Made by a program: the position numbers and the translations under genes
Source of the DNA: Glossina fuscipes
Lineage: Eukaryota; Arthropoda; Insecta; Diptera; Glossinidae
Assembly: GCF_014805625.2 (NCBI RefSeq)
Contig: NW_023998458.1
Coordinates: 1,159,480 to 1,223,479 of the forward strand
DNA: 64,000 nucleotides
Direction of reading: 5' to 3'
In this document: positions 54,101-60,434 of the stretch, piece after piece
Position numbering within the stretch: the stretch's first letter is position 1
Layout: the number at the start of each line of letters is the position of its first letter
Notes under the pieces: model-generated
Database searches by the model: none
The model's input: the letters and a program-made list of their open reading frames with translations, nothing else
What the model was told of the DNA's origin: nothing

Positions 54101-56193
54101 CAGATTATAAAGACAAAAAGGTATTTGGTGTACCACTGTTGCTTATACTGCAACGCACCGGACAAACTTTGCCGATAGCCGTAAGGGCAGCATTGCGTTG
54201 GCTGCAATTGAATGCTTTAGATCAAATTGGCCTCTTCCGTAAAAGCGGGGTGAAATCGCGAATATTAAAATTGAAAGAACTTATCGAATACTCAGAATCT
54301 ACAACGGAGTGCATGGACGTCTACGATACCCAACAGGCGTACGATGTAGCCGATATGTTGAAGCAATATTTTCGTGACTTACCCGAATCGTTGTTGACTA
54401 CCAAAATGTCGGAAACATTTGCTACCATCTTTCAACGTAAGTAAACAATTTACAGAAATCGTTCCCGTCCTAAATCTTTAGGAAAAGCTCTTATAAAGAA
54501 TTTCATTCAGAGTTACTTTAAGAATAACATGAAGTCAATTTATTTACATGCTTGACCGTCATGCAATGGGCAAGATAAGCAAGATGGGCATCACCCTTTT
54601 TTTTTGTATAAAAGTTGTGGTTGTGGGATAATGTGCCTAGTGGACCAGTTTTAGTAAGCACAACGAGCACTTTAGGATGAATTGGACATGAAGTGACGAC
54701 ATCTCGTCTACAGAGGCGCATTAAAAGACAGTATCAACTGCTATTGACGGACGAAGGGTTAACCAAATCGGTGGATGCATACATATTGACTACACACGAC
54801 TACTACACAGACTACATATAAGCGAGGCTTAGTTTAAAAGCATTGTCAACTTCCAACGCGTTTAGCTTACTTAAATTCTTATACGAATGTATTTATTGAT
54901 TTCCAGATTTACCCAATGAAGTACGTTTAGATGCTGTTCAATGTGCCGTCCTATTGTTACCCGATGAAAATCGCGAAATTCTCTACGCGTTATTAGAATT
55001 TTTAACGTTAGTTGCCGCCAATGCTCAGTACAATCAAATGACTGCCAACAATCTGGCTGTGTGTTTGGCTCCATCACTTTTTCACAATAATATATCAACT
55101 GGTAGTAGTTCGGTAACAGCTTCGCCACGTCGCAAAGGCAAAGGATCCGGTGTACCGGATGCCAAAGAACTGTTTGAGGCGAAAGCCTCGCACGAGTGTT
55201 TGGCTTTTATGATAGAAAATTACAAGCAAATCTATACAGCGTCTAAGGAGAAGCTCAGCAAATGTAAATTCGGTTATATGGAAGAGTCGAAACCACTGCC
55301 GTTGGAGGCCTTAGGTGAGGGTATGCAATTTCATAATTGGCGCGGCTATTTGTATGAGAGTACAAGCGCTACCATTAAGGAGGGCAGAGAAAAGTAAGTC
55401 TCTCAAGGATTTAAGTTTCATTCGATTTTTATCACTGTTTTTTTTCCATTACTTGCAGATCGCGAGGTTGGATAACAATTAATTCCTTAACCGATGCAAA
55501 TGTGGAAATCGCTTATAAGAAAGTTGGCGATGGTCATCCCTTGCGTTTGTGGCGTTGCATTACCGAAATGGAGGGACCGCCTAAAGAAGTTTTAGAGTAT
55601 ATAATTAAACAGCGCGCCTCTTGGGACCCTCAACTCTTGCAAAGTTTAATTGTTAAGAAATTGGATGACTGCACCGAAATATTCCAGTATGCTCTAGATG
55701 GGCAGCAAATAACGGATTATTGTGTATTAAGGTAAAAAGAGAGAAAGTGAGAGAGGGAGAAAGAGAGAGAGGCAGAAAGATCTAACTACACTATTAAAAA
55801 TTTTACTTTTCCAGATCATGGCGTTCAGATTTACCGCGTGGAGCTTGTGTTATTGTCGAAACTTCTATAGATCATCCGAAGGCCAGGCCGATGTTTAATG
55901 CTGTGCGTGGTGTGGTCTTGGCCTCACGTTATCTCATTGAACCATGCGGCAGTGGTCGTTCACGAATTATGCATTTGGCCCGAGTTGATGTTAAGTAAGA
56001 TTGCAAAAACTAACGAACTAATGAAAATTTTTAATCTAAAATTTTTAATTAAAAATCTAATTTTTTTTTTCCACACAGAGGTAAAACGCCCGAATGGTAT
56101 AATAAAAGTTACGGTCACATAGCATCGCATTATTTAACACGAATACGTTTAGCGTTCAAAAGTGTAGCCGATGGACCTGAAAGTAAAGTTTAA
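13221..56193 (+). CDS. cv-c: crossveinless-c (RhoGAP88C), DLC-family SAM-RhoGAP-START protein; whole spliced gene span
   Basis: GTPase-activating protein of the DLC family. It switches off Rho-type GTPases (Rho1 in flies) at the cell cortex and basal adhesions, and is known in Drosophila for crossvein formation, epithelial morphogenesis and neuronal roles. Exons seen: 13221-14230, 14839-15937, 16137-16179, 38442-38513, 52548-52699, 52822-54436, 54907-55393, 55459-55731, 55815-55994, 56079-56193. Joined they total 5,046 nt, divisible by 3, giving 1,681 residues plus TAA. Counting from the first exon, SAM lies at about 718-785, RhoGAP at about 1226-1420 with the arginine finger at residue 1265 (GLFRKSG), and START at about 1470-1680. 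An alternative first exon at 26076-26205 gives a 1,007-residue form, close to human DLC1 (1,091 aa). The family call is firm from the domain order and motifs. The cv-c name rests on flies having this single DLC-type gene. The true 5' end of the long form is not seen. Confidence 0.92.
14231..14838 (+). other. cv-c intron (608 bp)
   Basis: Bounded by GTAAGT at 14231 and TTTCAG at 14838. Nothing else recognised inside. Confidence 0.8.
14839..15937 (+). CDS. cv-c: cv-c long-isoform exon, Ser/Asp/Glu-rich
   Basis: Exon of 1,099 nt between TTTCAG (14838) and GTG|GTAAGT (15938). It enters in phase 2, completing an Asn codon from the previous exon, and leaves in phase 0. Visible features: a Ser/Gly-rich start, a run of 11-12 His (about 15026-15061) interrupted by CAG, a strongly acidic stretch (about 15175-15255, Asp/Glu with DDEEEQEE), and basic/serine patches such as CRSHSLDTSS. 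No known folded domain, and likely disordered. Frame and codon use stay coding-like throughout. The frame reads on into the intron to a stop at 16021 only because the donor is ignored. Confidence 0.85.
16137..16179 (+). CDS. cv-c: cv-c 43-nt micro-exon
   Basis: Short exon between TTTTGCAG (16136) and GCAG|GTGAGT (16180). It reads TLRYSRSQSDRYLA and leaves in phase 1, exactly the phase needed by the SAM exon at 38442. A basic, Ser-rich motif of this kind (RSRSQSDRY) is typical of linker segments before SAM. It is too short to stand alone, and support comes from both splice sites and the phase. Confidence 0.75.
16180..19387 (+). other. cv-c intron, first segment
   Basis: Start of the 22.3-kb intron between the micro-exon and the SAM exon. 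AT-rich with scattered poly-A/T. A small hairpin (GATTGGG…CCCAATC) lies near 17745. The open frames here have no recognisable protein content. Confidence 0.6.
19490..20068 (-). pseudogene. LINE copy 1: C-terminal part of the pol frame
   Basis: 192-codon open frame forming the C-terminal portion of the R1-like pol protein after the reverse transcriptase. Arg-rich helices (RQRAKQRLVEEWQERW) are followed by a CCHC-type zinc site, CSFCKCIEDAEHVFFVCP. It overlaps the upstream RT frame (20765-19989) in another phase, so a frameshift separates them. Confidence 0.85.
19989..20765 (-). pseudogene. LINE copy 1: reverse transcriptase, catalytic half
   Basis: Carries the GVPQG box, the catalytic FADD motif (VVGFADDIAI) and the downstream KYLG motif of R1-clade reverse transcriptase. 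Past about residue 190 the reading is shifted (RRGGNCDNN…) and no longer resembles the family, marking a frameshift. Confidence 0.85.
20793..21803 (-). pseudogene. LINE copy 1: endonuclease end and reverse transcriptase fingers
   Basis: Frame containing the SDYAAI end of the endonuclease, a linker, and RT motifs GPDGIPN, YRPICLLDTIGK and FGFRKKKSPMGAIN. The coding match extends upstream of the first Met to about 21880. The frame then breaks before the FADD half. Confidence 0.85.
21881..21940. repeat. (GT)n microsatellite at the LINE-LINE junction
   Basis: GT dinucleotide run, with TTTG and TCTG interruptions at its right side. On the minus strand it is an A-rich then (CA)n tract directly after the 3' region of LINE copy 2, so it may be the expanded tail of that copy. 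Confidence 0.85.
21941..23600 (-). mobile_element. R1-clade LINE fragment, degenerate copy 2
   Basis: A second minus-strand non-LTR fragment immediately beside copy 1 and of the same clade but clearly diverged. It keeps RT motifs ALDVKNAFNSADW, GVPQGSVLGPLLWNIMYDDV, a catalytic box written FTDD, and ALKYLGVIIEHRL. A C-terminal region follows with a cysteine site CPICADMEEDAEQVLF whose last Cys is replaced (YPK for CPK). Frames break near 23290, 22830 and 22440. It lacks everything upstream of the RT palm. The left edge is near 21940 and the right edge, near 23520-23600, is approximate. Confidence 0.85.
22826..23311 (-). pseudogene. LINE copy 2: reverse transcriptase catalytic segment
   Basis: 161-codon frame with the GVPQGSVLGPLLWN box intact and the metal-binding box as FTDD where FADD is the rule. 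LNKVGLELAEHKAEVVLVSTRKK and ALKYLGV follow in the usual order. Confidence 0.85.
24590..24745. repeat. (TG)n and (TA)n microsatellites
   Basis: A short TG run near 24595 and long TA/TATG tracts at about 24668-24740. Confidence 0.85.
25190..25300. repeat. (CAT/CGT)n compound trinucleotide tract
   Basis: About 35 units of ATC/GTC type, the reverse-complement relative of the GAT/GAC tract at 12160. It generates open frames of poly-Ser, poly-His and poly-Ile/Val that are not genes. Confidence 0.9.
26076..26205 (+). CDS. cv-c: cv-c alternative first coding exon (short isoform)
   Basis: ATG at 26076 opens a 43-codon frame, MQRRMSVTIREYKFFRSFSQ…KMRERKIA, ending at GCAG|GTAAGC (26206) in phase 1. 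The next exon in this phase is the SAM exon at 38442, giving …RKIAEIEAVEACKWL. That is the same junction phase as the micro-exon at 16179, which also ends in GCAG. The peptide is very basic and aromatic with no known domain. With the downstream exons it yields 3,024 nt, or 1,007 residues. It is too short to be called alone and there is no transcript evidence here. The start codon, donor and phase all agree. Confidence 0.75.
26206..31600 (+). other. cv-c intron segment
   Basis: AT-rich intron with scattered poly-A/T and short TA runs (for example 27521-27530, 29240-29255). One patch near 29930-30230 gives a basic frame weakly reminiscent of a transposase DNA-binding segment (see findings). Otherwise nothing recognised. 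Confidence 0.55.
31601..32432 (-). mobile_element. DINE-1/INE-1-like element (non-autonomous Helitron/Helentron), copy A
   Basis: Near full-length, about 830 bp, in reverse orientation. The plus strand starts with the element's 3' end: ACAAGTAAGAAAATTATA, then the hairpin TTCGGT-TGTG-ACCGAA. It ends with the 5' end, GGTGGGTATA near 32418. Internally it has the reverse complement of …TTTGCAA…, TCGAT…AAGCACGTCCGTC seen in the other copies. Drosophila INE-1 shows the same plan: TATACCC start, GATCAGCATC and CATGTCCGTCTG blocks, and a terminal TTCGG…CCGAA hairpin before TTTCTTGTT. Confidence 0.75.
32519..32700 (+). mobile_element. tRNA-derived SINE, copy 2
   Basis: A-box-like TAGCCGAGTAGC (about 32529) and B box GGTTCAAATCT (32573-32583), 44 nt apart, then TCAAGTACAGTAGA. 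This matches the head of the copy at 11055 (TCAAGTGCGGTAGA). The body past the head is diverged and the right end is uncertain, with no simple-repeat tail seen. Confidence 0.6.
32701..34232 (+). other. cv-c intron segment
   Basis: AT-rich and without coding signal. Contains the (GA)n tract at 33190-33240 and a pure A run at about 33642-33665. Confidence 0.6.
33190..33240. repeat. (GA)n microsatellite
   Basis: GA dinucleotide run with a few interruptions. Confidence 0.9.
34233..34816 (+). repeat. Diverged tandem array, unit about 85 bp, about seven copies
   Basis: The same order of words recurs every 75-91 bp. A CTGC(A/G)A…A motif is followed by (A/T)GTCTGACGGA, an ACATGGTTTAATTCC segment, CTTCTAAAATGCTTTT, then a TTATTTAAGG(T)TTG spacer. 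Cores are at about 34247 (GTCTGTCGGA), 34330 (GCCTGACGTA), 34408 (ATCTAACGGA), 34494 (GTCTGACGGA), 34583 (ATCAGACGGA), 34669 (GCCTGACGGG) and 34760 (GTCTGACGGA). Copies have drifted far apart, so this is an old array. Confidence 0.8.
34817..34848. repeat. (ATT)n microsatellite
   Basis: ATT trinucleotide run directly at the right edge of the 85-bp array, running into TTTA units. Confidence 0.85.
34849..36109 (+). other. cv-c intron segment
   Basis: AT-rich with no coding signal. Contains a donor-like CCCAG|GTAAGC near 35148 without an open frame before it. Confidence 0.55.
36110..36790 (+). repeat. Tandem array, unit about 152-157 bp, 3.5-4 copies
   Basis: A landmark (T)TTATGACGAAAA recurs at 36222 (TTTCATGGTGAAAA), 36377, 36530 (CTTATAACGAAAA) and 36687, giving spacings of 155, 152 and 157. 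Between landmarks the same sequence of words repeats: AATTTGG(T)CCAC, TAAGTCTATTT(C/T)TT, a TACATATA segment, AAGCC/CTCATATG, AAAGGC and TAATTT. Monomer length and AT content resemble satellite DNA, but the block is short and old. Confidence 0.8.
36791..38441 (+). other. cv-c intron segment before the SAM exon
   Basis: No coding exon recognised. A direct repeat of the 13-nt word AAACATCTGCTGT-like occurs near 37193 and 37214. A long T run and the branch/pyrimidine tract precede the acceptor at 38441. Confidence 0.55.
38442..38513 (+). CDS. cv-c: cv-c exon: first part of the SAM domain
   Basis: 72-nt exon between TTTCTTGCAG (38441) and ATGAAG|GTATGT (38514), entering and leaving in phase 1. 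It reads EIEAVEACKWLRAAGFPQYAQMYE, including the first two helices of the DLC-type SAM domain with the family hallmark AC-WLR-AGFPQYAQ-YE. Both the long (16179) and short (26205) upstream exons can join it. Confidence 0.93.
38514..41279 (+). other. cv-c second large intron, first segment
   Basis: Start of the 14-kb intron dividing the SAM domain. AT-rich with poly-A/T and short TA runs. No gene or recognised repeat beyond these. Confidence 0.6.
41280..41480 (-). mobile_element. DINE-1-like element, copy B (3' end fragment)
   Basis: Aligns word for word with the left side of copy A: an A/T tract, a hairpin-like TTGAACGAGTTCGAA in place of TTCGGTTGTGACCGAA, then GATAAAAACTAAATTTTCAT-type sequence and CGTGG(C)TGATTTTT. 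Only the 3' 200 bp or so is clear. A second weak fragment (GCACGGCCGATTTTTCCCG) lies near 41715. Confidence 0.6.
41835..42590 (+). mobile_element. DINE-1/INE-1-like element, copy C
   Basis: About 755 bp in forward orientation. The 5' end is TACCCACCACCGAAGGATGGG followed by TATA, then TTTGCAAAGTATATATATTC, CTGATCAGCATCAAATTCGA, TCGATTTAAGCATGTCCG. The 3' end is GGGTATAAGAGATTCGGTGAGGACCGAAC, then a T-rich tract and ACTTGC. It runs opposite to copy A over its full length, so together they define element ends. No transposase frame inside, hence non-autonomous. Confidence 0.78.
42839..42848. other. Assembly gap (10 N)
   Basis: Ten N bases within intron sequence. Open frames that run across it are unreliable. 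Confidence 0.98.
42849..45719 (+). other. cv-c intron segment
   Basis: AT-rich intron with several A-rich tracts (42880-43010), a CAA/CAG trinucleotide run (45115-45160) and a CAG run near 45340. No coding exon recognised. Confidence 0.55.
45115..45160. repeat. (CAA/CAG)n trinucleotide tract
   Basis: About 14 units of CAA followed by CAG/CAA. No open exon with splice sites surrounds it. Confidence 0.8.
45720..45883. repeat. Long imperfect inverted repeat (31-nt arms, about 99-nt spacer)
   Basis: The left arm 45720-45750 (GCATGCTTCACTTGCC, then AAATCGATTAACTCC) is complementary to the right arm 45850-45880 (GGAGTTAGTCGTTTT, then GGCAAGTGAAGCATCC) at 28 of 31 positions, with a perfect block of 16 (TTTGGCAAGTGAAGCAT minus ends). 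The spacer is AT-rich and contains an (ATT)n run (45812-45838). A (TA)n run abuts the left arm. It could be a MITE-like element inserted at TA, or a structured RNA in the cv-c intron. Confidence 0.8.
45884..48178 (+). other. cv-c intron segment
   Basis: T-rich tracts (45935-45960, 46080-46100), a short CT run (46777-46799) and otherwise featureless AT-rich DNA. Confidence 0.55.
48179..48778 (+). mobile_element. DINE-1/INE-1-like element, copy D
   Basis: About 600 bp in forward orientation: starts TTATACCCATTGCCAAC, TTTGTGACGTCCAGAAG, has ATCGATTTAGGCATGTGCG and CTGTCCGTCTG, and ends GATTCGGTCAGGAACGATTATAATTTTC, TTACTTGTT. The end hairpin is imperfect here. It is internally shorter than copies A and C. 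Confidence 0.75.
48779..52547 (+). other. cv-c intron segment, end of the second large intron
   Basis: Mostly AT-rich. A coding-like minus-strand patch at 49298-49440 is listed separately. A TACCCTGCACCCACCAC block at about 51988 resembles the 5' end of a DINE-like element. Long T runs (50400-50415, 50925-50950, 51058-51075, 52530-52543) lead up to the SAM acceptor. Confidence 0.55.
49298..49440 (-). other. Coding-like minus-strand segment, possible exon of unknown gene
   Basis: On the minus strand, 47 codons read VNTLPRSKEVKAHNTGKIDF, then TVTLEIVLVFVYLLHDIRLI, DRLFPDT. They end exactly at CCAG|GTGAGT, a strong splice donor (from 49297). The middle (FTVTLEIVLVFVYLL) would be a membrane segment, and base composition is richer in GC than the surroundings. 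No clear acceptor or start lies upstream, where a TAA closes the frame about 20 codons back. I do not recognise the protein. It may be an exon of a nested gene, a mobile-element scrap or chance. Confidence 0.3.
52548..52699 (+). CDS. cv-c: cv-c exon: second part of the SAM domain
   Basis: 152-nt exon after a T-rich acceptor (TTTACAG, 52547) ending at CCACAG|GTACAT. Entered in phase 1 (completing Asp), left in phase 0. It reads DHQFPIDLTNVAKDHTNLEN and on through LQSLYRRLCVLNRCANMRID, the last three helices of the DLC-type SAM domain. With the 38442 exon this gives a complete domain of about 68 residues. Confidence 0.93.
52822..54436 (+). CDS. cv-c: cv-c exon: serine-rich linker and first half of the RhoGAP domain
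   Basis: Largest exon, 1,615 nt, between AATACAG (52821) and CAAC|GTAAGT (54437), phase 0 in and phase 1 out. It begins KEDSDDENFALSENWTFQPH upstream of the first internal Met at 52909, so that Met is not the start. A long basic/serine-rich linker follows (SRSASFRSRSTSRKE, many SP/TP sites, likely disordered and phosphorylated). Then comes the family-specific WELPKFIKKIKMPDYKDKKV and the RhoGAP core: VFGVPL, the arginine finger in GLFRKSG (Arg codon at 54238), and DVADMLKQYFRDLPESLL. The catalytic Arg is present, so the enzyme should be active. Confidence 0.95.
54437..54906 (+). other. cv-c intron (470 bp) within the RhoGAP domain
   Basis: GTAAGT at 54437 to TTCCAG at 54906. Nothing else recognised. 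Short open frames here are chance. Confidence 0.85.
54907..55393 (+). CDS. cv-c: cv-c exon: rest of RhoGAP and start of START region
   Basis: 487-nt exon, phase 1 in and phase 2 out (GAAAA|GTAAGT). It carries LLPDENREILYALLEFL and the conserved Asn motif NNLAVCLAPSLF of RhoGAP domains, then a short Ser-rich insert (SSSVTASPRRKGKGS), and LEALGEGMQFHNWRGY, the transition into the START domain. Confidence 0.95.
55459..55731 (+). CDS. cv-c: cv-c exon: START domain, first part
   Basis: 273-nt exon between CTTGCAG (55458) and TTAAG|GTAAAA (55732). Reads SRGWITINSLTDANVEIAYK, KVGDGHPLRLWR…DDCTEIFQYALDGQQITDYC, as in DLC-type START domains (putative lipid-binding). The donor GTAAAA is weaker than the others but phase is kept. 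Confidence 0.93.
55815..55994 (+). CDS. cv-c: cv-c exon: START domain, second part
   Basis: 180-nt exon, TTTCCAG (55814) to TTAA|GTAAGA (55995). Contains the family hallmark SWRSDLPRGACVIVETSIDH and RYLIEPCGSGRSRI. Confidence 0.94.
56079..56193 (+). CDS. cv-c: cv-c last exon: end of START domain and stop
   Basis: After CACACAG (56078), reads GKTPEWYNKSYGHIASHYLT, RIRLAFKSVADGPESKV and TAA at 56191-56193. The PEWY-K-GH motif is the C-terminal signature of DLC proteins, so the C terminus is complete. Confidence 0.95.
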
Positions 56194-57300
56194 GCCTTTG
56201 GTTGCCGCAAGGAAAAAGGACATCGCAAATAAATAAATAAATAAATAAAGTGAACAAAGCGAAAAGAAAACGAAATATATTGAGTTTCTGCTTAACTAAA
56301 ATATAAGCGCGCAAATTGTGTTTAAATGCGAAAAAATGTCTCAAAAATATTCAAAGCATTTATTAAATGTTTTTACATGTAAAAGCAATTTTTCATTGAA
56401 TGTATAAATTTTTAGAAAATTTTTACAAACACATCGTATTCAATACCCAGGACCAGATTTAAAAAAGAAAACCAATAATCCCAAAAAAAAAAAAAAAAAA
56501 AAAGAAATGCAAAACAAAAAAAACAACAACAATTTGTATATATTTAAGAANNNNNNNNNNNNNNNNNNNNNNNNNNNNNNNNNNNNNNNNNNNNNNNNNN
56601 NNNNNNNNNNNNNNNNNNNNNNNNNNNNNNNNNNNNNNNNNNNNNNNNNNCATAAACTATAAACTATTATACACTTGAAAATACTCAAAACCGAAATATC
56701 ACAAAATAAGTTAAAAAGTTTACTATATTTTGTTTATATATTAAAACTTTTTTTTTTCATTTTCTTTTTCTATATATATATATATATATATATACATATA
56801 CGTATATGTATATATATACATTAATAATATTTTCTCTTTAGATATCTTAACTAAAAAAATTTTGTTATATATTTTTACTAACACTGTGGCTTTGCATCAA
56901 CAATTGGATTTAAATATTCGTAAAGAAAAAACAAAATTAAAAAAAAAAGAAAAAGAGATGAGAAATTTTTAAAGATTGTATGAAAAAGCAAAAAAAGAAA
57001 CACATACACACACAAACTAGTCAAATTCTTTAAGCGTTAAGTAAAGCAAAAAAAAAAAAAAAAAAAAAAAAACCACAAAAAAACAAAACAAAAAAGAACT
57101 TGAGAGATGAGTTACATTAACAACAAACAATTGTCTTAAGCTTATAAATATCACCACTCACAGAAGGAAATTCCTCACGCAAACAATTCGTTCAATGAAA
57201 TTGTGAAATAAAATTTTATGCAATCAATTATGATTTAATTATTATAATGGTTTCATGTTTCACAATAACCGAATAAAACATTTAATTGTTAATAGATAAC
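56194..57300 (+). other. cv-c 3' UTR and flank, with candidate poly(A) signals
   Basis: Strongly AT-rich. AATAAA hexamers occur in the AAATAAATAAATAAA run at 56226-56249, near 57206 and near 57274. I cannot tell which is used. The region is interrupted by the 100-N gap, and a (TA)n run (56773-56795) and an A run (57049-57072) lie within it. Confidence 0.6.
56551..56650. other. Assembly gap (100 N)
   Basis: Exactly 100 N, the common placeholder for a gap of unknown size, in the 3' UTR of cv-c. Confidence 0.98.
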
Positions 57301-57467
57301 TGTATAGAAGCAAAATACAAGAACCACCCTCATCACGAATATATATGTATATGTAATAAATGTATATTTGAAAGACGTCTTATGAACAATTATTTGAACT
57401 TTGAGAGATCTAAAAAGCCAAGAACGTCAAGAACTGGTCACTGAGATCGTAAAATGGATCTGAAAAA

Positions 57468-57845
57468 ATAACAAGTAAGAAAATAACAAATTCGATTGTT
57501 GCCGAATCTTTTATATCCATCAACGTTATCCTGAGAAAGCCAAAAAAAAAAGACCGAATTTTTTATGCCCTATAATGGATGCGGCGGATTTTTTCTATTT
57601 TCGAAATAAAAGTTTTTGTCTCATAGGCGTGTGAGGGTTGTAGACATCCTTGGACGTCCTTGGAAAATTTGTGGGCGATATCTTCATTTCTTCATCTATC
57701 GCCCGAATGTTTACCACAGATGTTTGGCGGAAGGACAGATGGACAGCCTAACAGGCGGACATGTTTAAGTGTATTCCAAATTTGAAAAAAGAATTTGCGT
57801 ACTTTATGGGGTTTTCCAAGCAACTAACTAATAAAAAATCCACAG
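57468..57845 (-). mobile_element. DINE-1-like element, copy E (3' half)
   Basis: Starts on the plus strand with AACAAGTAAGAAAATAACAA and the decayed hairpin TTCGATTGTTGCCGAA, then CATCAACGTTATCCTGAGAA, CCCTATAATGGATGCGGCGG, and CAAATTTG…ACTTTATGGGGTTTT, matching copy A at 31601-31975. The 5' half is absent. Confidence 0.7.
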
Positions 57846-59402
57846 AGAGTGACCAGTTATTCCAAACATTCATCAAACACCTACTGGTCCATTTTTAGAA
57901 GACAAAAATGTGAAATAAATATTACGACATAACCTCGAGAAAAGCAACCTTACGAGGACGAGATATCTTAGAAGGCTCTTAAGGTCGGCTGCGGCTTCCT
58001 ATTTGTTCAGCTTCGGCAATTGTAATGAATTGCACGGAATTGATTTAAGTGATTTTCGGATTATAATTTATTAAAAGTGAGACAAAATAGGTTATTTTCC
58101 AAAGATAACATGCCGATTTTAGTGAACGGGAATGTATGTTTGCAAACCAGTCAGTCAGTCAGTCTGTCTGTCAGTCTGCCTGTCTGTTTGCAAGCCAGTC
58201 AGTCAGTTGATTCCCTCGTGAATAGTTGAAACCAGAATGTTTTCGTAGCAGGGGTAAGTTAATGAAAGCTGTATAATAAGTGCATTAATTTAAGCGTAAG
58301 CAACATCATTGACAAAGAGTGAGATTTACAAGAAAACGAGATAATGAAATGAAATTAAGAGAAAAAAAGAAACTGTGAGTAAAAATCGTTTAATAATAAC
58401 AAAGTTTAATGGATAAAATTCGTCTTTTCGCCAATAATCACCGCAGTTATGTAAATTATTTCCTGTTTGAAAATATAAAGCTGATTGACAAATTCGGAAA
58501 AAAATGTAATACTACGCCTTGGTCGTAGGAATATTTTCCCTTATAAATACGTTGTTAACGGTACCGCCTCAAAATAATTTTATTTGTTCTCATTTGCTCT
58601 CTTTCTGCCTTATGATATAGAGCGGAGATTCTCATCTCAATCATTTGTGTTGTTCCTCTGAGGTTGATTAGCATTTCGCTCTAAGCTTAAAAATCAACCT
58701 CTCTAAAGTAACCATTTACTTGCTTTGTCAAAAATAAAAACAAGAGAAAAACATCTGTTTTCTTCTACCACATAAGTATATATATATATGCTTCTTCCCA
58801 AGGGATGCGTCCTTTACAATAATTGAAAATTTATTATAGAGATTCATCTAAACATAACCACTAAACGTGTTTAAAACGCCTATGCCAGCGTTGTTGCTTG
58901 TTGTTGTTTGCGTGCTTTCACAAAATCAAAATCCACACTAGATGGATGAGAACCATTTAAAATTCGCAGCGCCACCTAGAAATGAAATATTAGTCAAAAG
59001 ATGATAGGGTGAAAAATTCGCTAAAGGGAATGCAACAAGCTGTTAATGTTATGTTAACTCTGACGTCAATTTTTTGCATTTCAACTCTTTCATTCTTTAA
59101 CAAAGGTACAATTTTTTGACGGCAATTCGCATTTTGCAATGAATTTTAACAGAATACGTGAAACATAAAGCTGGCGGCTTTGCAAATTAAACGATCTGGC
59201 AATTTAAGTTGCTAGTTGGGCACTCAACCATTTTTGGCAATTTTTTTATTTATTATAAGCGAATCTGTGCTTTGCCTTTCAACAGGGAATTTACTGAGGG
59301 CGTTGTTTAATTTGATAATAAAAAATTATGCCGGTCTAGGCTAACTTGTAAAATAAAATAAATTAAGAAATTTTATAATCGCGAATTTTATCTATTGCGC
59401 TT
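57846..59402. other. Intergenic DNA downstream of cv-c
   Basis: No gene recognised. Contains a CAGT/CTGT tetranucleotide-rich patch (58139-58209) and AT-rich sequence. Confidence 0.6.
58139..58209. repeat. (CAGT/CTGT)n patch with 48-bp duplication
   Basis: TTTGCAA(A/G)CCAGTCAGTCAGT occurs at 58139 and again at 58187, 48 bp apart, separated by CTGT/CAGT units. Confidence 0.75.
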
Positions 59403-59555
59403 GCATGTATTGTGCCGCTTTGAGAATATGCGTATATTCGTTCTCATTTGTTTTGCATGTATTGTGCCGCTTTGAGAATAAACGTATACAATTATCAAGA
59501 ATTTTGCATGTATTATGCCGCTTTGAGAATAAACGTATATTCGTTCTCAATCATT
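59403..59555 (+). repeat. Three tandem copies of a 51-52-bp unit
   Basis: GCATGTATTGTGCCGCTTTG followed by AGAATA(A/T)(A/G)CGTATA begins at 59403, 59455 and 59506 (third with ATTATG). The copies are nearly identical, so the duplication is recent. The open frame across the array (repeated HVLCRFENKRI) is a product of the repeat. Confidence 0.9.
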
Positions 59556-59951
59556 CAACAGGTCTTTTTAAAAAAGCCTCACCGATGCGAGATTAATGTG
59601 TATATTCATTCGTACTCAATAATTTCCGTATACAAATTCAATATAATTGAGAAAATACAAATTCCATACAAAAGAGTTTTTGATTCGAACAATCACTTGA
59701 GTACACACTTCATGAGTGAGTGTGCAAAGTTGATGACCCGTTATTGACCATTCGTTCATATTAAAGTTAGTCTTTGAGAATATTAAGATGTTAAGACAAA
59801 CGATAGATTTCTATATGTAAAAATGAGCTGTTCATGTGGATCACCTTTTTCATACATTTATACTATTTGGTGTGGATGTCGCACACAAGGTACATTCTCA
59901 TATGAACAATAAGAATAAAATTGATTTATATGTTCGTTTTTGGCTTTTCAG

Positions 59952-60322
59952 CTTCTGGCAAAATGCGTCTTTACGGCTTGTAATTCTGGAGAATTACCTA
60001 TTTGGATAAAAGGAATATTTACAGATGATCAGCCATGTACCGGTCACGGTTTTAGTATAGCTGATTGTTCGCCGTTCTATTTAAAAACGAACGGATTGAA
60101 ATTGATTTTCAGCCGGATTTCACTGTTACGCGTATTACGAAACCGTTTATTTTGAAAACCAACCATTCGTTTGGATTTGGTTATGGCCTTCTGGCACAAT
60201 TGCCGAACAAAGGCTTCTACTTCTACTATCCATTTTCTTTACAGCAGACCTATTCTACAATGGCAATGTATGACTACAGCTCTTCTACACCTGAGGATGT
60301 ATTGTCACAATATTTATAATTG
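59952..60322 (+). pseudogene. Coding-like segment of an unidentified gene, frame broken
   Basis: After TTTTCAG (59951) one frame reads [53 protein letters not shown] and then loses protein character. A second frame picks up near 60100 ([60 protein letters not shown]) and stops at TAA 60320-60322. Both look like protein (Gly/aromatic and Cys-bearing, no low complexity). They fit either one decayed exon with a frameshift or two exons, since an acceptor ATTTTCAG ends at 60112. I do not recognise the family. It probably belongs with the exons at 60811 and 61761. Confidence 0.45.
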
Positions 60323-60434
60323 GTCCAGTATCAACGGATGGAACTGAGAGCGAAGAGAAATTGTCTTTTAAAAGTTGTATCTAGCTTAATACACCGAGAA
60401 ACAGAATAAAGACATGAGCAACATTTAAGTTTAA

